This document shows, piece after piece, positions 8,701 through 17,434 of a DNA stretch of 55,809 nucleotides. The stretch's first letter is position 1. Each line of letters starts with the position of its first letter. The position numbers were made by a program, and so were the translations under genes. Below the pieces are notes generated by a model. That model saw only the letters and a list, made by a program, of their open reading frames with translations. It ran no database searches and was not told the origin of the DNA. Source of the DNA: Desulfovibrio gilichinskyi (GTDB lineage Bacteria > Desulfobacterota > Desulfovibrionia > Desulfovibrionales > Desulfovibrionaceae); contig NZ_FWZU01000009.1 in the NCBI RefSeq assembly GCF_900177375.1, forward strand, positions 1-55,809. The letters are read 5' to 3'.

Positions 8701-9304
8701 TTGCTGCCGCCCCGCTTTGTGTTTCATTAGGGTTAACATAGGGCTTTGCAACAACAGCATAATCTATTCCTGAAATATTTAGATTTCCACCTCTTGATAT
8801 TCCCGTCAGTTCTTCCAGTGCAGTCATGAAAAAATTGTAAAGCTCATTCCATGGTAGCGAGTTAAAATCTTTGCGGTTGCGTGCAAAATAATCTTCTACA
8901 TCATCTGTGTGGGCCAATGTGTACTCTGAAGATGATACAATAGGTTTTAGATAGTCTCGGACCAACCATGGCATTCTAAACTTGTTAGGAGAAAGGTATC
9001 CATCCTTAGTTAGTCTGCAAGGAACTTGCATTGGGATGATAGTTGCCGGTGCATTTGAGTAACTGTTAGCTCTGTTTATTTTGCGCTGAAGCTGTACAGG
9101 TGCAATGGTAATACCTATTAGAGAAGTATTCTTTGGCTTTTTCTGAAATAATTTCTTTGTGTTTACTTCAGTCAGTTTACCGCTGCGCAATTCATCAAGA
9201 GAAAGTTCAAATTTGAATTCTCCTTTGACAGCACTGGCGGTAATGAGTTCATCTTCAAGTGTATCCTGAAAGTATTTAGTATATTTAGTAATATTGTCAG
9301 TCAT
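5738..9304 (-). CDS. SF1 helicase fused to PLD nuclease, 1188 aa; Mokosh type II (MkoC)-like
   Basis: Large helicase of the COG1112/Dna2-NAM7 (UPF1-like) type. Walker A GPPGTGKTT is near residue 283, Walker B LILDEAGQSS near 713, HRRCHKT follows, then TVHKLQGAE near 933 and NVAVSRAKHS near 970. After the helicase, residues ~1030-1180 form a phospholipase-D-like nuclease domain with the motif HNKTLIIDN...EGSFN near 1121. A single protein joining these two domains is the description of the anti-phage system Mokosh type II, whose MkoC is thought to act on phage nucleic acid. A long coiled-coil insert lies between Walker A and B (~430-640). Divergent from mcrB; a K+-channel gene follows. Confidence 0.75.
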   Translation of the reverse strand: MTDNITKYTKYFQDTLEDELITASAVKGEFKFELSLDELRSGKLTEVNTKKLFQKKPKNTSLIGITIAPVQLQRKINRANSYSNAPATIIPMQVPCRLTKDGYLSPNKFRMPWLVRDYLKPIVSSSEYTLAHTDDVEDYFARNRKDFNSLPWNELYNFFMTALEELTGISRGGNLNISGIDYAVVAKPYVNPNETQSGAAANIKRLYDKLLNSKDFPPLYSSLFNTSAQNRPLLSLEEESHISEEHHLGQMSNSFGLSPSQRQTIHHFFSTHEGEVLAVNGPPGTGKTTLLQSAIASLWIKSILDAPDGKAIPPIIVATSSNNQAVTNVIRDFGTIMKPESENILERRWLPEEIKSLGTYALSEGKYNKPGSDLNDSYLSIAIKYVDSHYRLVGYFTHIEEKDFLDKGYKTFIKAYTQYSGRIPKQTSKKQTLQTIQSRLREKILDKSGEMTKLIELWRICVKDCNSLPELKKDIIEIGNYISETEQVLTEHQKTAQATATYLNIVKNQIQLAAEELTSEPFWYGMLGFLSFIKTKKRAKANAFLIKNDISFEKHPENFQEVYDNLTAKLSEVQQTYAIDMNLVSATENRVTDSRRKKCELNARLDEINTNISLFESKLPEGMTPAFDRDGLYALLERIDTKHRFEIFLLAVHYYEARWLEEALGSVQSDKPLDTKDRLKRISMLTPCIVSTLFMTPKFFSSYGQPLYEFIDLLILDEAGQSSSDKAAAVFALAKKALVVGDIHQIEPVFGITEAIDRGNLLHNKIISSRNEDLPKHLAASCSNAMLMAQQVTPYQCMIAGEPVKERGMHLLEHRRCHKTIISYCKELAYPHMKTLTCHEPDDFYLFPQLGYAHIPSTGQKRNGSWYNPYEAQNISQWMANNRSKILERYQANALSDVLAIVTPFTMQATTLRKYVQDMLPSEEAKSMTIGTVHKLQGAEKPIILFSPVYGPGNVSTPFFDRGLNMLNVAVSRAKHSFLVFGNMSMFQPGDCKPSMILGKHLNFTKGLNELEGFKLVERQTNGPVQHLTTLEQHQDILSQAFTTAQKELLIVSPFLSQKALQADSILSKIKEATQRGVSIKIYADEMLALSGAQYKKERLEKVSELLSQAGAKLHFARGLHNKTLIIDNHTLVEGSFNWLSARRDKLARLEHSILYRDDSVTDILEEIKESLQLLSNKYISQPSKPCI

Positions 9305-9607
9305 AATTTTGTGTGTATTTGGGGTTCAATTTTTCCGGTTATCTGAAGGGCAGAAAAGCTAGCGCGGGAAATGTTTATTTAGCCTGTCCTTTTCCTATAA
9401 TTACCATATGATATTGTCTTTCTTTTTGCGTTAAGTTAAGGATTAAGTCAATGTTATGATTTTGGGTTGAATGTGCATTTAGAAAGAGTGGGAAGCAATA
9501 TTAAAAGATTGGACATATGTATCTTCTCTATTCTTGAAAGTGCTTAGAACGTAGTAGTTATTTATAAATATTATATACATTTTAAATATATATCCTATGG
9601 AGATAAC
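9305..9607. promoter_or_regulatory. Divergent promoter region between helicase-PLD gene and mcrB
   Basis: 303 bp without a supported gene. Very AT-rich close to mcrB, with GGAG 8 nt before its ATG. It must hold promoters for both directions; a TTGAAA at about 9534 is a possible -35 for mcrB, but no clear -10 at normal spacing can be named. A small open frame on the minus strand here lacks coding character. Confidence 0.35.
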
Positions 9608-11899
9608 ATGGCTTATTCTTGGGTTCCACTTTTTAAAGAAATAACGGATTGGATTTCGGGATATTCCGATAGGCAAGAAGAGTTGGTTACTATTTTGCGT
9701 GATATTGGAATTGAGAATATTAATGATAAGGATTCATTGGGGAAAACTATTTCACTTAGTGAAATTGATCCATTTAGTTTTTTTGCTGCAATTCTTAGGT
9801 TTGGATATTCGAAAAGGAAGAATTTTTTAGGGGCTCTTATTAATAGTCAAGGTTTTATCAATACTATTCCAGAAGATTTTGACGGAGTTCCCAATGCCAT
9901 GCGGATGAATGCTATGCTATTCCCTTTTGTCGATAAACGCGAAAATTGGATGATTTCTTCGCTCTGGGCTGCTTTTAATGCTGCAAAAAAGGGGGCACTA
10001 ACAGAAGATCAGTTTACTAGAGCTTTGAATGTTCCACAAAATGGAATGGCTAAAATGACTCAAGCTTTGTTTTGGGCTTTTCCAGAAAAATATTTTCCGG
10101 TTGATAAACAAACAAGACCTTGGTTAGAAGATAATAGGTATAGCGTCCCCAATGATTTTATTAGCTATCAGGCTTTGCTTAGAGATTTAAAACAAAATGA
10201 TGATAGACCGTTCTATGAATTGTCATATATTGCATGGGAAGAAATGCAAGATGAGACTGATGAAGAAGATGAAGGAATAGATTTAAACTATGATGCTCTT
10301 GAAGAGTTTGATGTTTTTAATCCTGAATCAGTCTTAGAATTGAATCAAATTTTATGCGGCCCTCCTGGGACAGGCAAGACATTTGCTACTGCGGCTATTG
10401 CTGTAAAGATTGCTGATAATGATTGGTATAGTGAGAAATACAATGAGCTGGCTTGGAGTGATTTTTTTGAAGCTGTTAAAGAACGCTATGATGAGCTTGT
10501 GGAGCAAAATCGCGTTGTTTTCACAACATTTCATCAAAGTTTTGCATATGAGGACTTTATTGAGGGGATTAGAGCTACCACTGAGAGTGGAAAAGAAGGG
10601 CTGAGCTATGAGGTTATGGATGGAGTTTTCTATAAAATTTGTAATTCAGCTGAAGCAAAAGTAATTTATCAATCCGAAGATGAAATTGACCTCGAAGGTC
10701 GTCAGATTTGGAAGATGTCACTGGGAAATACTCTTTTCGATGAAGACGTATACTATCAAGAATGCTTGGAAAATAATTATGTCCTTTTGGGTTATGGAAG
10801 GGATATAGATTTTGCTGCCTGTAAGTCACGACATGCTGTACAAGCTAAACTTGAATCTCATATTAATGATAAAATCTCTGCAAATGATTATGAAACTACT
10901 TCGGTAAATATTTTTGTAAATTCGGTGCAGAAGGGTGATTTGATTGTTGTTTCAGATGGAAATTATAAATTTAGAGCAATTGCTGAAGTTATGGAGGACT
11001 ATAAACTATTAGAGACGGATGAGCGGGTTGGTTATCAGCAAAAAAGAGGAGTTAAATGGCTTAGGATTTATGAACCAAGCTTGCCTAAGGAGCAGTTATT
11101 CAAAAAGTCATTATCACAACAGTCCATCTATGAATTGCGTCCACATAGTATTGATCTTGAAAAATTAGCAATATTGTTGGCTCCACAAATTGATTCAGAG
11201 CAAGAAGATCTCCCTTATGTTGTAATTATAGATGAGATAAATCGTGGTAATATTTCAAGGATTTTTGGTGAATTAATTACTCTTTTAGAACCTGATAAAC
11301 GAAAAGGAGCTGAAAATGCTTTGAGTACTATGTTGCCCTATTCAAAGCGTATCTTTTCCGTTCCTGACAATGTCTTTATTCTTGGTACCATGAATAGTGC
11401 TGACAGATCATTAGCTCAAATGGATCTTGCGTTACGCCGGAGGTTTAATTTTATAGAAATGGCTCCTATCCCTGAACTTTTAGATGAAATATATGTTCAT
11501 GGCGTGTCTATATCAGAACTACTTGATATAATTAACCAGCGTATAGAAGCATTGCTTGGCAGGGAGTATATGATCGGTCATAGTTATTTTATTACTCTAA
11601 AAGATTCTGATGTGGATGAGTTAGAGTCGGCTTTGGCTGGTATATTTAAGCACAAAATAATTCCACTTCTCCAAGAATATTTTTTCGATGATTGGGAACG
11701 TATCCGCTGGGTTCTGAATGACCAAAATAAAGAATCTGATGCCTGTTTTGTTACCCGCGGTGGACAAGAATCCCTTTTAACATTGTTTGGGGCAGAAATA
11801 AGCAAACAACTAAGTGATCGGCGTTATAGAATTAATGATGGTGCTTTTAATAATCCAGAAGCTTATCGGGGAATATTAGGGGCTGGTGAGGATGAGTGA
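9608..11899 (+). CDS. mcrB: McrB-like AAA+ NTPase with domain inserted between Walker A and B, 763 aa
   Basis: Motor and recognition subunit of a McrBC modification-dependent restriction enzyme. It has an N-terminal region ~1-215, Walker A GPPGTGKT near residue 250, FTTFHQSFAYEDFIEG, Walker B VVIIDEINRGN near 537, the McrB-specific GTMNSADRS and arginine-finger region ALRRRF. Walker A and B are ~285 residues apart, against roughly 80 in E. coli McrB. The extra part includes an EVE/PUA-like stretch (WKMSLG, YVLLGYGRDIDF, GDLIVVSDG, VKWLRIYEP at ~370-495), a fold used to read modified bases. Translationally coupled to mcrC. Confidence 0.88.
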   Translation: MAYSWVPLFKEITDWISGYSDRQEELVTILRDIGIENINDKDSLGKTISLSEIDPFSFFAAILRFGYSKRKNFLGALINSQGFINTIPEDFDGVPNAMRMNAMLFPFVDKRENWMISSLWAAFNAAKKGALTEDQFTRALNVPQNGMAKMTQALFWAFPEKYFPVDKQTRPWLEDNRYSVPNDFISYQALLRDLKQNDDRPFYELSYIAWEEMQDETDEEDEGIDLNYDALEEFDVFNPESVLELNQILCGPPGTGKTFATAAIAVKIADNDWYSEKYNELAWSDFFEAVKERYDELVEQNRVVFTTFHQSFAYEDFIEGIRATTESGKEGLSYEVMDGVFYKICNSAEAKVIYQSEDEIDLEGRQIWKMSLGNTLFDEDVYYQECLENNYVLLGYGRDIDFAACKSRHAVQAKLESHINDKISANDYETTSVNIFVNSVQKGDLIVVSDGNYKFRAIAEVMEDYKLLETDERVGYQQKRGVKWLRIYEPSLPKEQLFKKSLSQQSIYELRPHSIDLEKLAILLAPQIDSEQEDLPYVVIIDEINRGNISRIFGELITLLEPDKRKGAENALSTMLPYSKRIFSVPDNVFILGTMNSADRSLAQMDLALRRRFNFIEMAPIPELLDEIYVHGVSISELLDIINQRIEALLGREYMIGHSYFITLKDSDVDELESALAGIFKHKIIPLLQEYFFDDWERIRWVLNDQNKESDACFVTRGGQESLLTLFGAEISKQLSDRRYRINDGAFNNPEAYRGILGAGEDE

Positions 11900-13217
11900 A
11901 AATCTTTCTAATGTTCCTGCAGGAATTAAGGTGCGTGAGTATGCGACGTTAACGACTGATAATTCTTTTTCTCAAAGCATGGATTATGGGGTTGTTACCC
12001 CTGAAACGTTTGGTTGGTTGGCTAAATTGAATCAACAATGGAGAAGTAGTACAAAACCTTTTAGTTTTGCCAATGCAAACTCAATCAGCGTCAATAGTTA
12101 TGTTGGGTTTTTGCAAAGCCCAACAGGACAAACTATTGAAGTTCTTCCCAAAACAAGACGCACATCTCCATGCGAAGAGGATGTTGTCAAAGATCGTCAT
12201 CTTCTTCAAAATATGTTGAAGGAGGCGTTAAATATTAAGCCTCGTGAAACTGATATGGCTAGCCTCAAATGTATGAATACTCCACTACATGAATGGATAA
12301 TTACTCAATTTCTTATAGAATTAACAAGTCTTGTTCGGCGAGGTTTGTGTTGCGACTACCATCGAGTGGAGGAAGAGACTCGTTTTATCCGAGGACAATT
12401 AGATATTGCAAAACAGAGTAGACAAACTCCAGATAAAGCGGGGTGGTTTAATGTTAGGCATGATGTTTTCAATTCGAACAGGGTTGAGAATCATATTTTG
12501 AAAAGTGCTCTTGATATTGTGCTTGTTCTATCCAAAAGTTCAGAGAACTGGCGTCTTGCCAATGCGTTGAGCCATCAACTTATCGAGTTAGAACCTTCTT
12601 CAAATCCTGTTCAGGAATTCGTTTTTTGGCAGCATGGTAAATTGATGCAGTATTATTCTGCTGTTAAGCCTTGGTGCGAACTGATTATTAAAAAAATGAA
12701 TCCAAATTTTCAGGCAGGTGACTTCCAAGGCATAGCATTACTTTTTCCTATGGAGCGTTTGTTTGAATCCTATGTTGAAAGTTCTTTGCGTCCTTCCCTT
12801 GCAGCAGATATGTTATTATCTCCACAACCACAGTACTGCCATATGGTTAAGCATCGGCCCGAAGGAGCGCGTAAGCAAGAATGGTTTCAACTTAAGCCTG
12901 ACTTATTTGTAACGTCAGAATCATATAAAGCTGTGCTTGATGCAAAGTGGAAGTTGTTGGATGTAAGCAAGGATAATGGCAAGGATAAGTATAATCTGAG
13001 TCAAGCTGATTTTTATCAGATGTTTGCTTATGGGCACACCTACCTGGAAGGTCATGGTGAAATTATGTTGATTTATCCAAGCTATGCATCGTTTTCTTCA
13101 CCACTACCTAAATTTGAATTTGATGAGAACCTTACTCTATGGGCGGTTCCTTTTGATCTTGAAAAAAGGGAACTAGTGAAAGGAGAGTGGGAGAGTGCGT
13201 TTCCATGTTTTTTGTAG
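11892..13217 (+). CDS. mcrC: McrC-like restriction nuclease subunit, 441 aa
   Basis: Nuclease partner of McrB. The N-terminal part resembles the DUF2357/McrC beta-rich region that stimulates McrB GTPase. The C-terminal PD-(D/E)xK core is visible as LKPDLFVTSE near residue 334, followed by VLDAKWK near 352 and a Gln-Met-rich helix (QADFYQMFAYG), the expected McrC pattern. The ATG at 11892 overlaps the mcrB end; a GTG two codons earlier is open, but AGGGG is better spaced for the ATG. The pair cleaves DNA carrying modified cytosines flanked by a purine in E. coli; the specificity here is unknown. Confidence 0.88.
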   Translation: MSENLSNVPAGIKVREYATLTTDNSFSQSMDYGVVTPETFGWLAKLNQQWRSSTKPFSFANANSISVNSYVGFLQSPTGQTIEVLPKTRRTSPCEEDVVKDRHLLQNMLKEALNIKPRETDMASLKCMNTPLHEWIITQFLIELTSLVRRGLCCDYHRVEEETRFIRGQLDIAKQSRQTPDKAGWFNVRHDVFNSNRVENHILKSALDIVLVLSKSSENWRLANALSHQLIELEPSSNPVQEFVFWQHGKLMQYYSAVKPWCELIIKKMNPNFQAGDFQGIALLFPMERLFESYVESSLRPSLAADMLLSPQPQYCHMVKHRPEGARKQEWFQLKPDLFVTSESYKAVLDAKWKLLDVSKDNGKDKYNLSQADFYQMFAYGHTYLEGHGEIMLIYPSYASFSSPLPKFEFDENLTLWAVPFDLEKRELVKGEWESAFPCFL

Positions 13218-13320
13218 TTTGTCCTATTTATCCTTTGCTATTGGTATAGAAATTTTCAAAGTTCCATGTTGAAAAATTCTCATTTATTTAATTTTTTAAT
13301 ATTTATAAAAAAAGCACCAT

Positions 13321-16300
13321 ATGCAAATACTAGATAATATAAACTCTCTCTGGGGCGATGACTTAAAGCAAACACTTGAGCCTGGTGTAAAGTTGAAAAT
13401 TGCGGCGACTTGTTTTTCTATTTATGGCTATGAAGCTTTAAAAAAGGAATTAGATAAAATTGACTCTCTTGAGTTTATTTTCACTGCTCCAGCCTTTGTT
13501 CCAAATGATGTTGCGGACAAAATGTCGAGGGAGCGCAGAGAATTTCATATACCGAAGTTGCAACGAGAAAAGAACTTATATGGAAGTGAGTTTGAACTTC
13601 AGTTGAAAAATAAGCTTACTCAGCGTGCAATTGCGAAGGAGTGTGCGGACTGGATACGGCGTAAAGCCACCTTTCGTTCAAATGCTACAAAGTCCCCAAT
13701 GCAGCAATTTGCTTGTTTAGAGACAGGACATACTGATGTAACTTATATGCCATTGCATGGTTTTACGGCTGTAGACCTTGGTTACCAGCAAGGTGATGCT
13801 GTTTCTAATCTTATAAATAAAATCGATGAAGCACCGCTTACAGCAACTTATATTCATCTTTTTGATCAGATATGGAACGATAGTGGGCAGCTTAAGAATG
13901 TTACCGAGAGTATTTGCGCACATATAGAATCTGTTTATCAGGAAAACTCTCCTGAAAAAGTATATTTTTTGATGCTTTACAATATCTTTAATGAGTTTCT
14001 TGAAGACTTGAATGAAGACGTTTTGCCTAATGATTTGACTGGGTATAAAGATAGTGTTGTTTGGAATAAACTTTTTAATTTTCAAAGTGATGCGGCCACT
14101 GGAATCATCAATAAACTTGAAAGTTATAATGGGTGTATTCTTGCCGACAGTGTTGGTCTTGGTAAAACCTTTACCGCCCTTGCCGTTATCAAATATTACG
14201 AGCTTAGAAATCGCTCCGTATTGGTTCTTTGTCCTAAAAAATTGGCTGACAACTGGCTGAATTATAATAGTAATCTTAAAACAAATATCTTTGCTAAAGA
14301 TCGTTTTAGCTATGATGTTTTGTGTCATACGGATTTACAGCGAACAAGTGGGGAATCTTTTGGTATTCCGTTGAATAAGGTTAATTGGGGGAATTATGAT
14401 CTTGTCGTAATAGATGAGTCTCATAATTTTCGTAACAATGACACTTATAAAGAGAAAGAAACCAGATATAAAAAATTAATGGATTCCGTTATTCGGGATG
14501 GTGTAAAAACTAAAGTTTTGATGCTGTCTGCTACCCCCGTAAATAACAAATTCAATGATCTTAGAAATCAGCTTGCGCTTGCCTACGAAGGTGAGTCTGA
14601 AAAACTCAGTGACAAAATTAATGTAAAAAAAGGGATTGAAGAAATTTTTAGACAGGCTCAGACTGCCTTTAATAGCTGGTCAAAGCTTCCTTGTGAAGAA
14701 CGCACTGCCAGTGCTATTTTAAACGCTTTGGATTTTGATTTTTTCGAGCTCCTTGATAAAGTTACAATTGCTCGTTCCAGGAAACATATAGAGACTTTTT
14801 ATGACACTACTGATATCGGCAATTTTCCCGTGAGGTGTAAGCCTTTGTCGTTTCGTAGCCCCTTGACGGATCTTCCAAACATTCCAAGTTTTAATGAGAT
14901 CTATGCTCAACTGTCTTTACTGAAACTTTCAGTCTATGCGCCTGTCAGTTACATTTTGCCGAGCCGGCTAAAAAAATACGAAGAATTATATGATACTGCC
15001 GTTGATGGGGGTAAAGGAAAGTTGCGTCAGGTGGATCGAGAAACAAGTCTTCAGTCGCTTATGACAACAAACTTGCTTAAGCGTCTTGAAAGTTCTGTAG
15101 AGTCTTTTCGGCTTACTCTTGGGTCTTTGGAAGAAAAGCATATTGATATGCTGGATAAGATTGAACAATTTAAGAAATCAAAATCAGATTCGGCAAAAAT
15201 TAGTTTAGCTGAACAGTTCGGTTCAGTTGAGAGTGACGATGAAGATATTGCGGATCTAGAAGAGTTTTTGATCGGGGGGAAGGTTCAGGTTAACCTTGCT
15301 GATATGGATCTTCTGTCTTGGGAACATGATTTGAGTGCAGATATTCATGTCATATCAGCCTTGCTGGGCGAGATGAGAAAGGTAACGGTTGAAGATGATT
15401 CAAAGCTTCAACATATTAAAACACACATCAAGAATAAAATTGAAAATCCAATAAATGCGGGTAACAAAAAAATAATAATTTTTACTGCTTTTGCAGATAC
15501 CGCCAACTATCTTTACGAAAATTTATCTAAGCAAATGGCTAAAGAGGGTATCCATTCAGGACTTGTTACAGGCAAGAACAGCCCTAAAAATTCTTTGAAA
15601 AAGGGATATGATTTCCAGTCAATTCTAACTTTATTTTCTCCTCGTTCCAAAGAGAAGGATTTGATTTTTCCGGATGAACCCGGTGAAATTGATTTGTTAA
15701 TTGGTACGGACTGTATTTCTGAAGGGCAGAATTTGCAGGACTGTGACTACCTTATTAACTATGACATACATTGGAATCCCGTTCGTGTTATTCAACGTTT
15801 TGGACGAGTTGACCGAATTGGTTCTTCAAACGAATTTATTCAGCTAGTGAATTACTGGCCTGATATCTCATTAGATGAATATATTAATCTGAAAGAGCGT
15901 GTGGAAAACAGAATGCATATTGTCGACCTCACAGGAACAGGTGATGACAATGTTCTTTCTGCGCAGGCAAATGATGTTGGATATCGGAAAGAGCAGCTAC
16001 GCCGATTGCAGGATGAAGTTATCGAGCTTGAAGATTTAAAAACAGGTGTAAACATCACTGATTTAGGTCTCAATGATTTTCGGATGGATTTGTTGAATTA
16101 TATGAAAGATAAAAGGGATCTTGCCCACCTTCCTAATGGTTTACATGCTGTGATTTCGGCAGCCCCGGAAAAAGGATTGCGTCCTGGAGTTATTTTTACT
16201 CTGCGTAACCGCAGCAGTGCTGTAAATATTAATCAGCATAATAGGCTACACCCATATTATCTCGTATATATCAGTAATGACGGTGAAATTTTTACTGAGC

Positions 16301-16584
16301 ATACTCAAGTTAAGAAAATATTGGATATGGTCAGGAATGGCTGCAAAGGATTAGATTCTCCAATTTTTAAAGCTTGCAAAATTTTTAATGACAATACAAA
16401 TGATGGTCGGGATATGAAGCATTATTCCGATCTGTTAGGGCAAGCTATTCAATCTATTGTTGAAGTTAAAGAAGATACTGATATTGATAGCCTTTTTTCA
16501 GGTACGAAGACCAGCGCACTTCTTGATACAATACAGGGGCTTGATGATTTTGAAATAATTTCCTTTTTAGTTGTTGCAGGGTAG
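13321..16584 (+). CDS. SNF2/SF2-type helicase of a type III RM-associated cluster, 1087 aa
   Basis: Double-stranded DNA translocase. Walker A-like ADSVGLGKTF lies near residue 275, DEAH-box VIDESHNFRN near 362, motif III LSATPVNN near 402, and C-terminal helicase motifs GTDCISEGQNLQ, then QRFGRVDRIGS near 825-840. The N-terminal ~230 residues resemble the PLD-like domain seen in this helicase family, with LHGFTAVDLGYQQGD where a PLD motif would be, but an HxK catalytic pair is not evident, so it may be inactive. Starts a run of co-oriented genes (DUF4391, Mod, YhcG, Res, RloC-like). Confidence 0.8.
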   Translation: MQILDNINSLWGDDLKQTLEPGVKLKIAATCFSIYGYEALKKELDKIDSLEFIFTAPAFVPNDVADKMSRERREFHIPKLQREKNLYGSEFELQLKNKLTQRAIAKECADWIRRKATFRSNATKSPMQQFACLETGHTDVTYMPLHGFTAVDLGYQQGDAVSNLINKIDEAPLTATYIHLFDQIWNDSGQLKNVTESICAHIESVYQENSPEKVYFLMLYNIFNEFLEDLNEDVLPNDLTGYKDSVVWNKLFNFQSDAATGIINKLESYNGCILADSVGLGKTFTALAVIKYYELRNRSVLVLCPKKLADNWLNYNSNLKTNIFAKDRFSYDVLCHTDLQRTSGESFGIPLNKVNWGNYDLVVIDESHNFRNNDTYKEKETRYKKLMDSVIRDGVKTKVLMLSATPVNNKFNDLRNQLALAYEGESEKLSDKINVKKGIEEIFRQAQTAFNSWSKLPCEERTASAILNALDFDFFELLDKVTIARSRKHIETFYDTTDIGNFPVRCKPLSFRSPLTDLPNIPSFNEIYAQLSLLKLSVYAPVSYILPSRLKKYEELYDTAVDGGKGKLRQVDRETSLQSLMTTNLLKRLESSVESFRLTLGSLEEKHIDMLDKIEQFKKSKSDSAKISLAEQFGSVESDDEDIADLEEFLIGGKVQVNLADMDLLSWEHDLSADIHVISALLGEMRKVTVEDDSKLQHIKTHIKNKIENPINAGNKKIIIFTAFADTANYLYENLSKQMAKEGIHSGLVTGKNSPKNSLKKGYDFQSILTLFSPRSKEKDLIFPDEPGEIDLLIGTDCISEGQNLQDCDYLINYDIHWNPVRVIQRFGRVDRIGSSNEFIQLVNYWPDISLDEYINLKERVENRMHIVDLTGTGDDNVLSAQANDVGYRKEQLRRLQDEVIELEDLKTGVNITDLGLNDFRMDLLNYMKDKRDLAHLPNGLHAVISAAPEKGLRPGVIFTLRNRSSAVNINQHNRLHPYYLVYISNDGEIFTEHTQVKKILDMVRNGCKGLDSPIFKACKIFNDNTNDGRDMKHYSDLLGQAIQSIVEVKEDTDIDSLFSGTKTSALLDTIQGLDDFEIISFLVVAG

Positions 16585-16590
16585 ATAAAC

Positions 16591-17250
16591 ATGGCTTTTT
16601 TATATAATTTCCCTAAGCAAACTTTCTTTGGAAGCCCTCTTCCCAAAAGCAAGATATACAAACTTGCAGGCGTTAGTTCAAAAGTTCAAAAAATGTTTGT
16701 GCGAGAAGTTGAGAAAATCACATGGTCCTATAAATTGGCTCCTGAAACGATAAATTTGCCGGCAAGTGAGAGCGTGCAGGAGATACAAATTTTCACGGTT
16801 GCCCTCAGGACTGAAAAACTAAATTATGAAGTTTTGGAAACCATTGATAAGGCCATACCTTCACCTCTTTTTTTTTTCTTAGGATATGGGAATAAAAGTA
16901 AGTATGTCGCGGCTTATAAGCGTCCTAGTGAAGTTGATAGAAGCAAATGGGTTGTTAGCGGGTATAGCGAAACAGAATGGATTAATGACGGTTCCGAGCG
17001 TAAAGAATTCCCCGTTGTGCTGAACATGGGTGCTCTTTATCATGCTCTTCTTAAAAACATTATCCCCTTACCTGCTCGTAAAAATGAGCCTATAAATAAA
17101 CTTTTTTTGCGAATGGATCAGTTGCGGAGTATAAAGCGAGACGCTAGTAAGCTTGAGTCTCGGATAAGAAAAGAAAAGCAGTTTAATCGCAAAGTAGAGC
17201 TTAATTCTGAATTGAAAGTTCTGGAGCAGCAGATTCGGGGACTTGAGTAG
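16591..17250 (+). CDS. DUF4391 family protein, 219 aa
   Basis: Recognised by the C-terminal signature of the family: YSETEWI, a Pro-Val-Val-Leu-Asn strand, GALYHALLKNIIPLPAR, then a coiled-coil ending KEKQFNRKVELNSELK. Function unknown; family members are found beside helicases in type III-like restriction loci. It starts 6 nt after the helicase stop, so it is almost certainly cotranslated and may be its partner. No catalytic site is visible. Confidence 0.8.
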   Translation: MAFLYNFPKQTFFGSPLPKSKIYKLAGVSSKVQKMFVREVEKITWSYKLAPETINLPASESVQEIQIFTVALRTEKLNYEVLETIDKAIPSPLFFFLGYGNKSKYVAAYKRPSEVDRSKWVVSGYSETEWINDGSERKEFPVVLNMGALYHALLKNIIPLPARKNEPINKLFLRMDQLRSIKRDASKLESRIRKEKQFNRKVELNSELKVLEQQIRGLE

Positions 17251-17434
17251 TATTTTGGTTCAGTGATGAACATTGTTGAGAGTTTTTTTTAACGAAAGCT
17301 ATGTTGCTTTAATAGTTATAAATATAATTGATGGAAAAGAGACAGAACTAGAAAATTCAGGACGACTAGAATATCTTTCAATATATTTGAAATAAAAATA
17401 TGATAACGGCCTAATCTAATAGGAATATATATAA

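Noticed and set aside
9479-9676. Small minus-strand frame upstream of mcrB
   Set aside because: Overlaps the mcrB start and promoter region, lacks a ribosome-binding site, and encodes an Ile/Tyr-rich sequence typical of AT-rich spacer DNA.
13717-14328. 203-codon minus-strand frame in the SNF2-type helicase gene
   Set aside because: Antisense to conserved helicase motifs and without a ribosome-binding site; its Ile/Phe/Lys-rich composition is an artefact of the opposite strand.
17281-17434. Possible small gene between DUF4391 and mod
   Set aside because: Only very short frames; the stretch is more likely a promoter and leader for mod.
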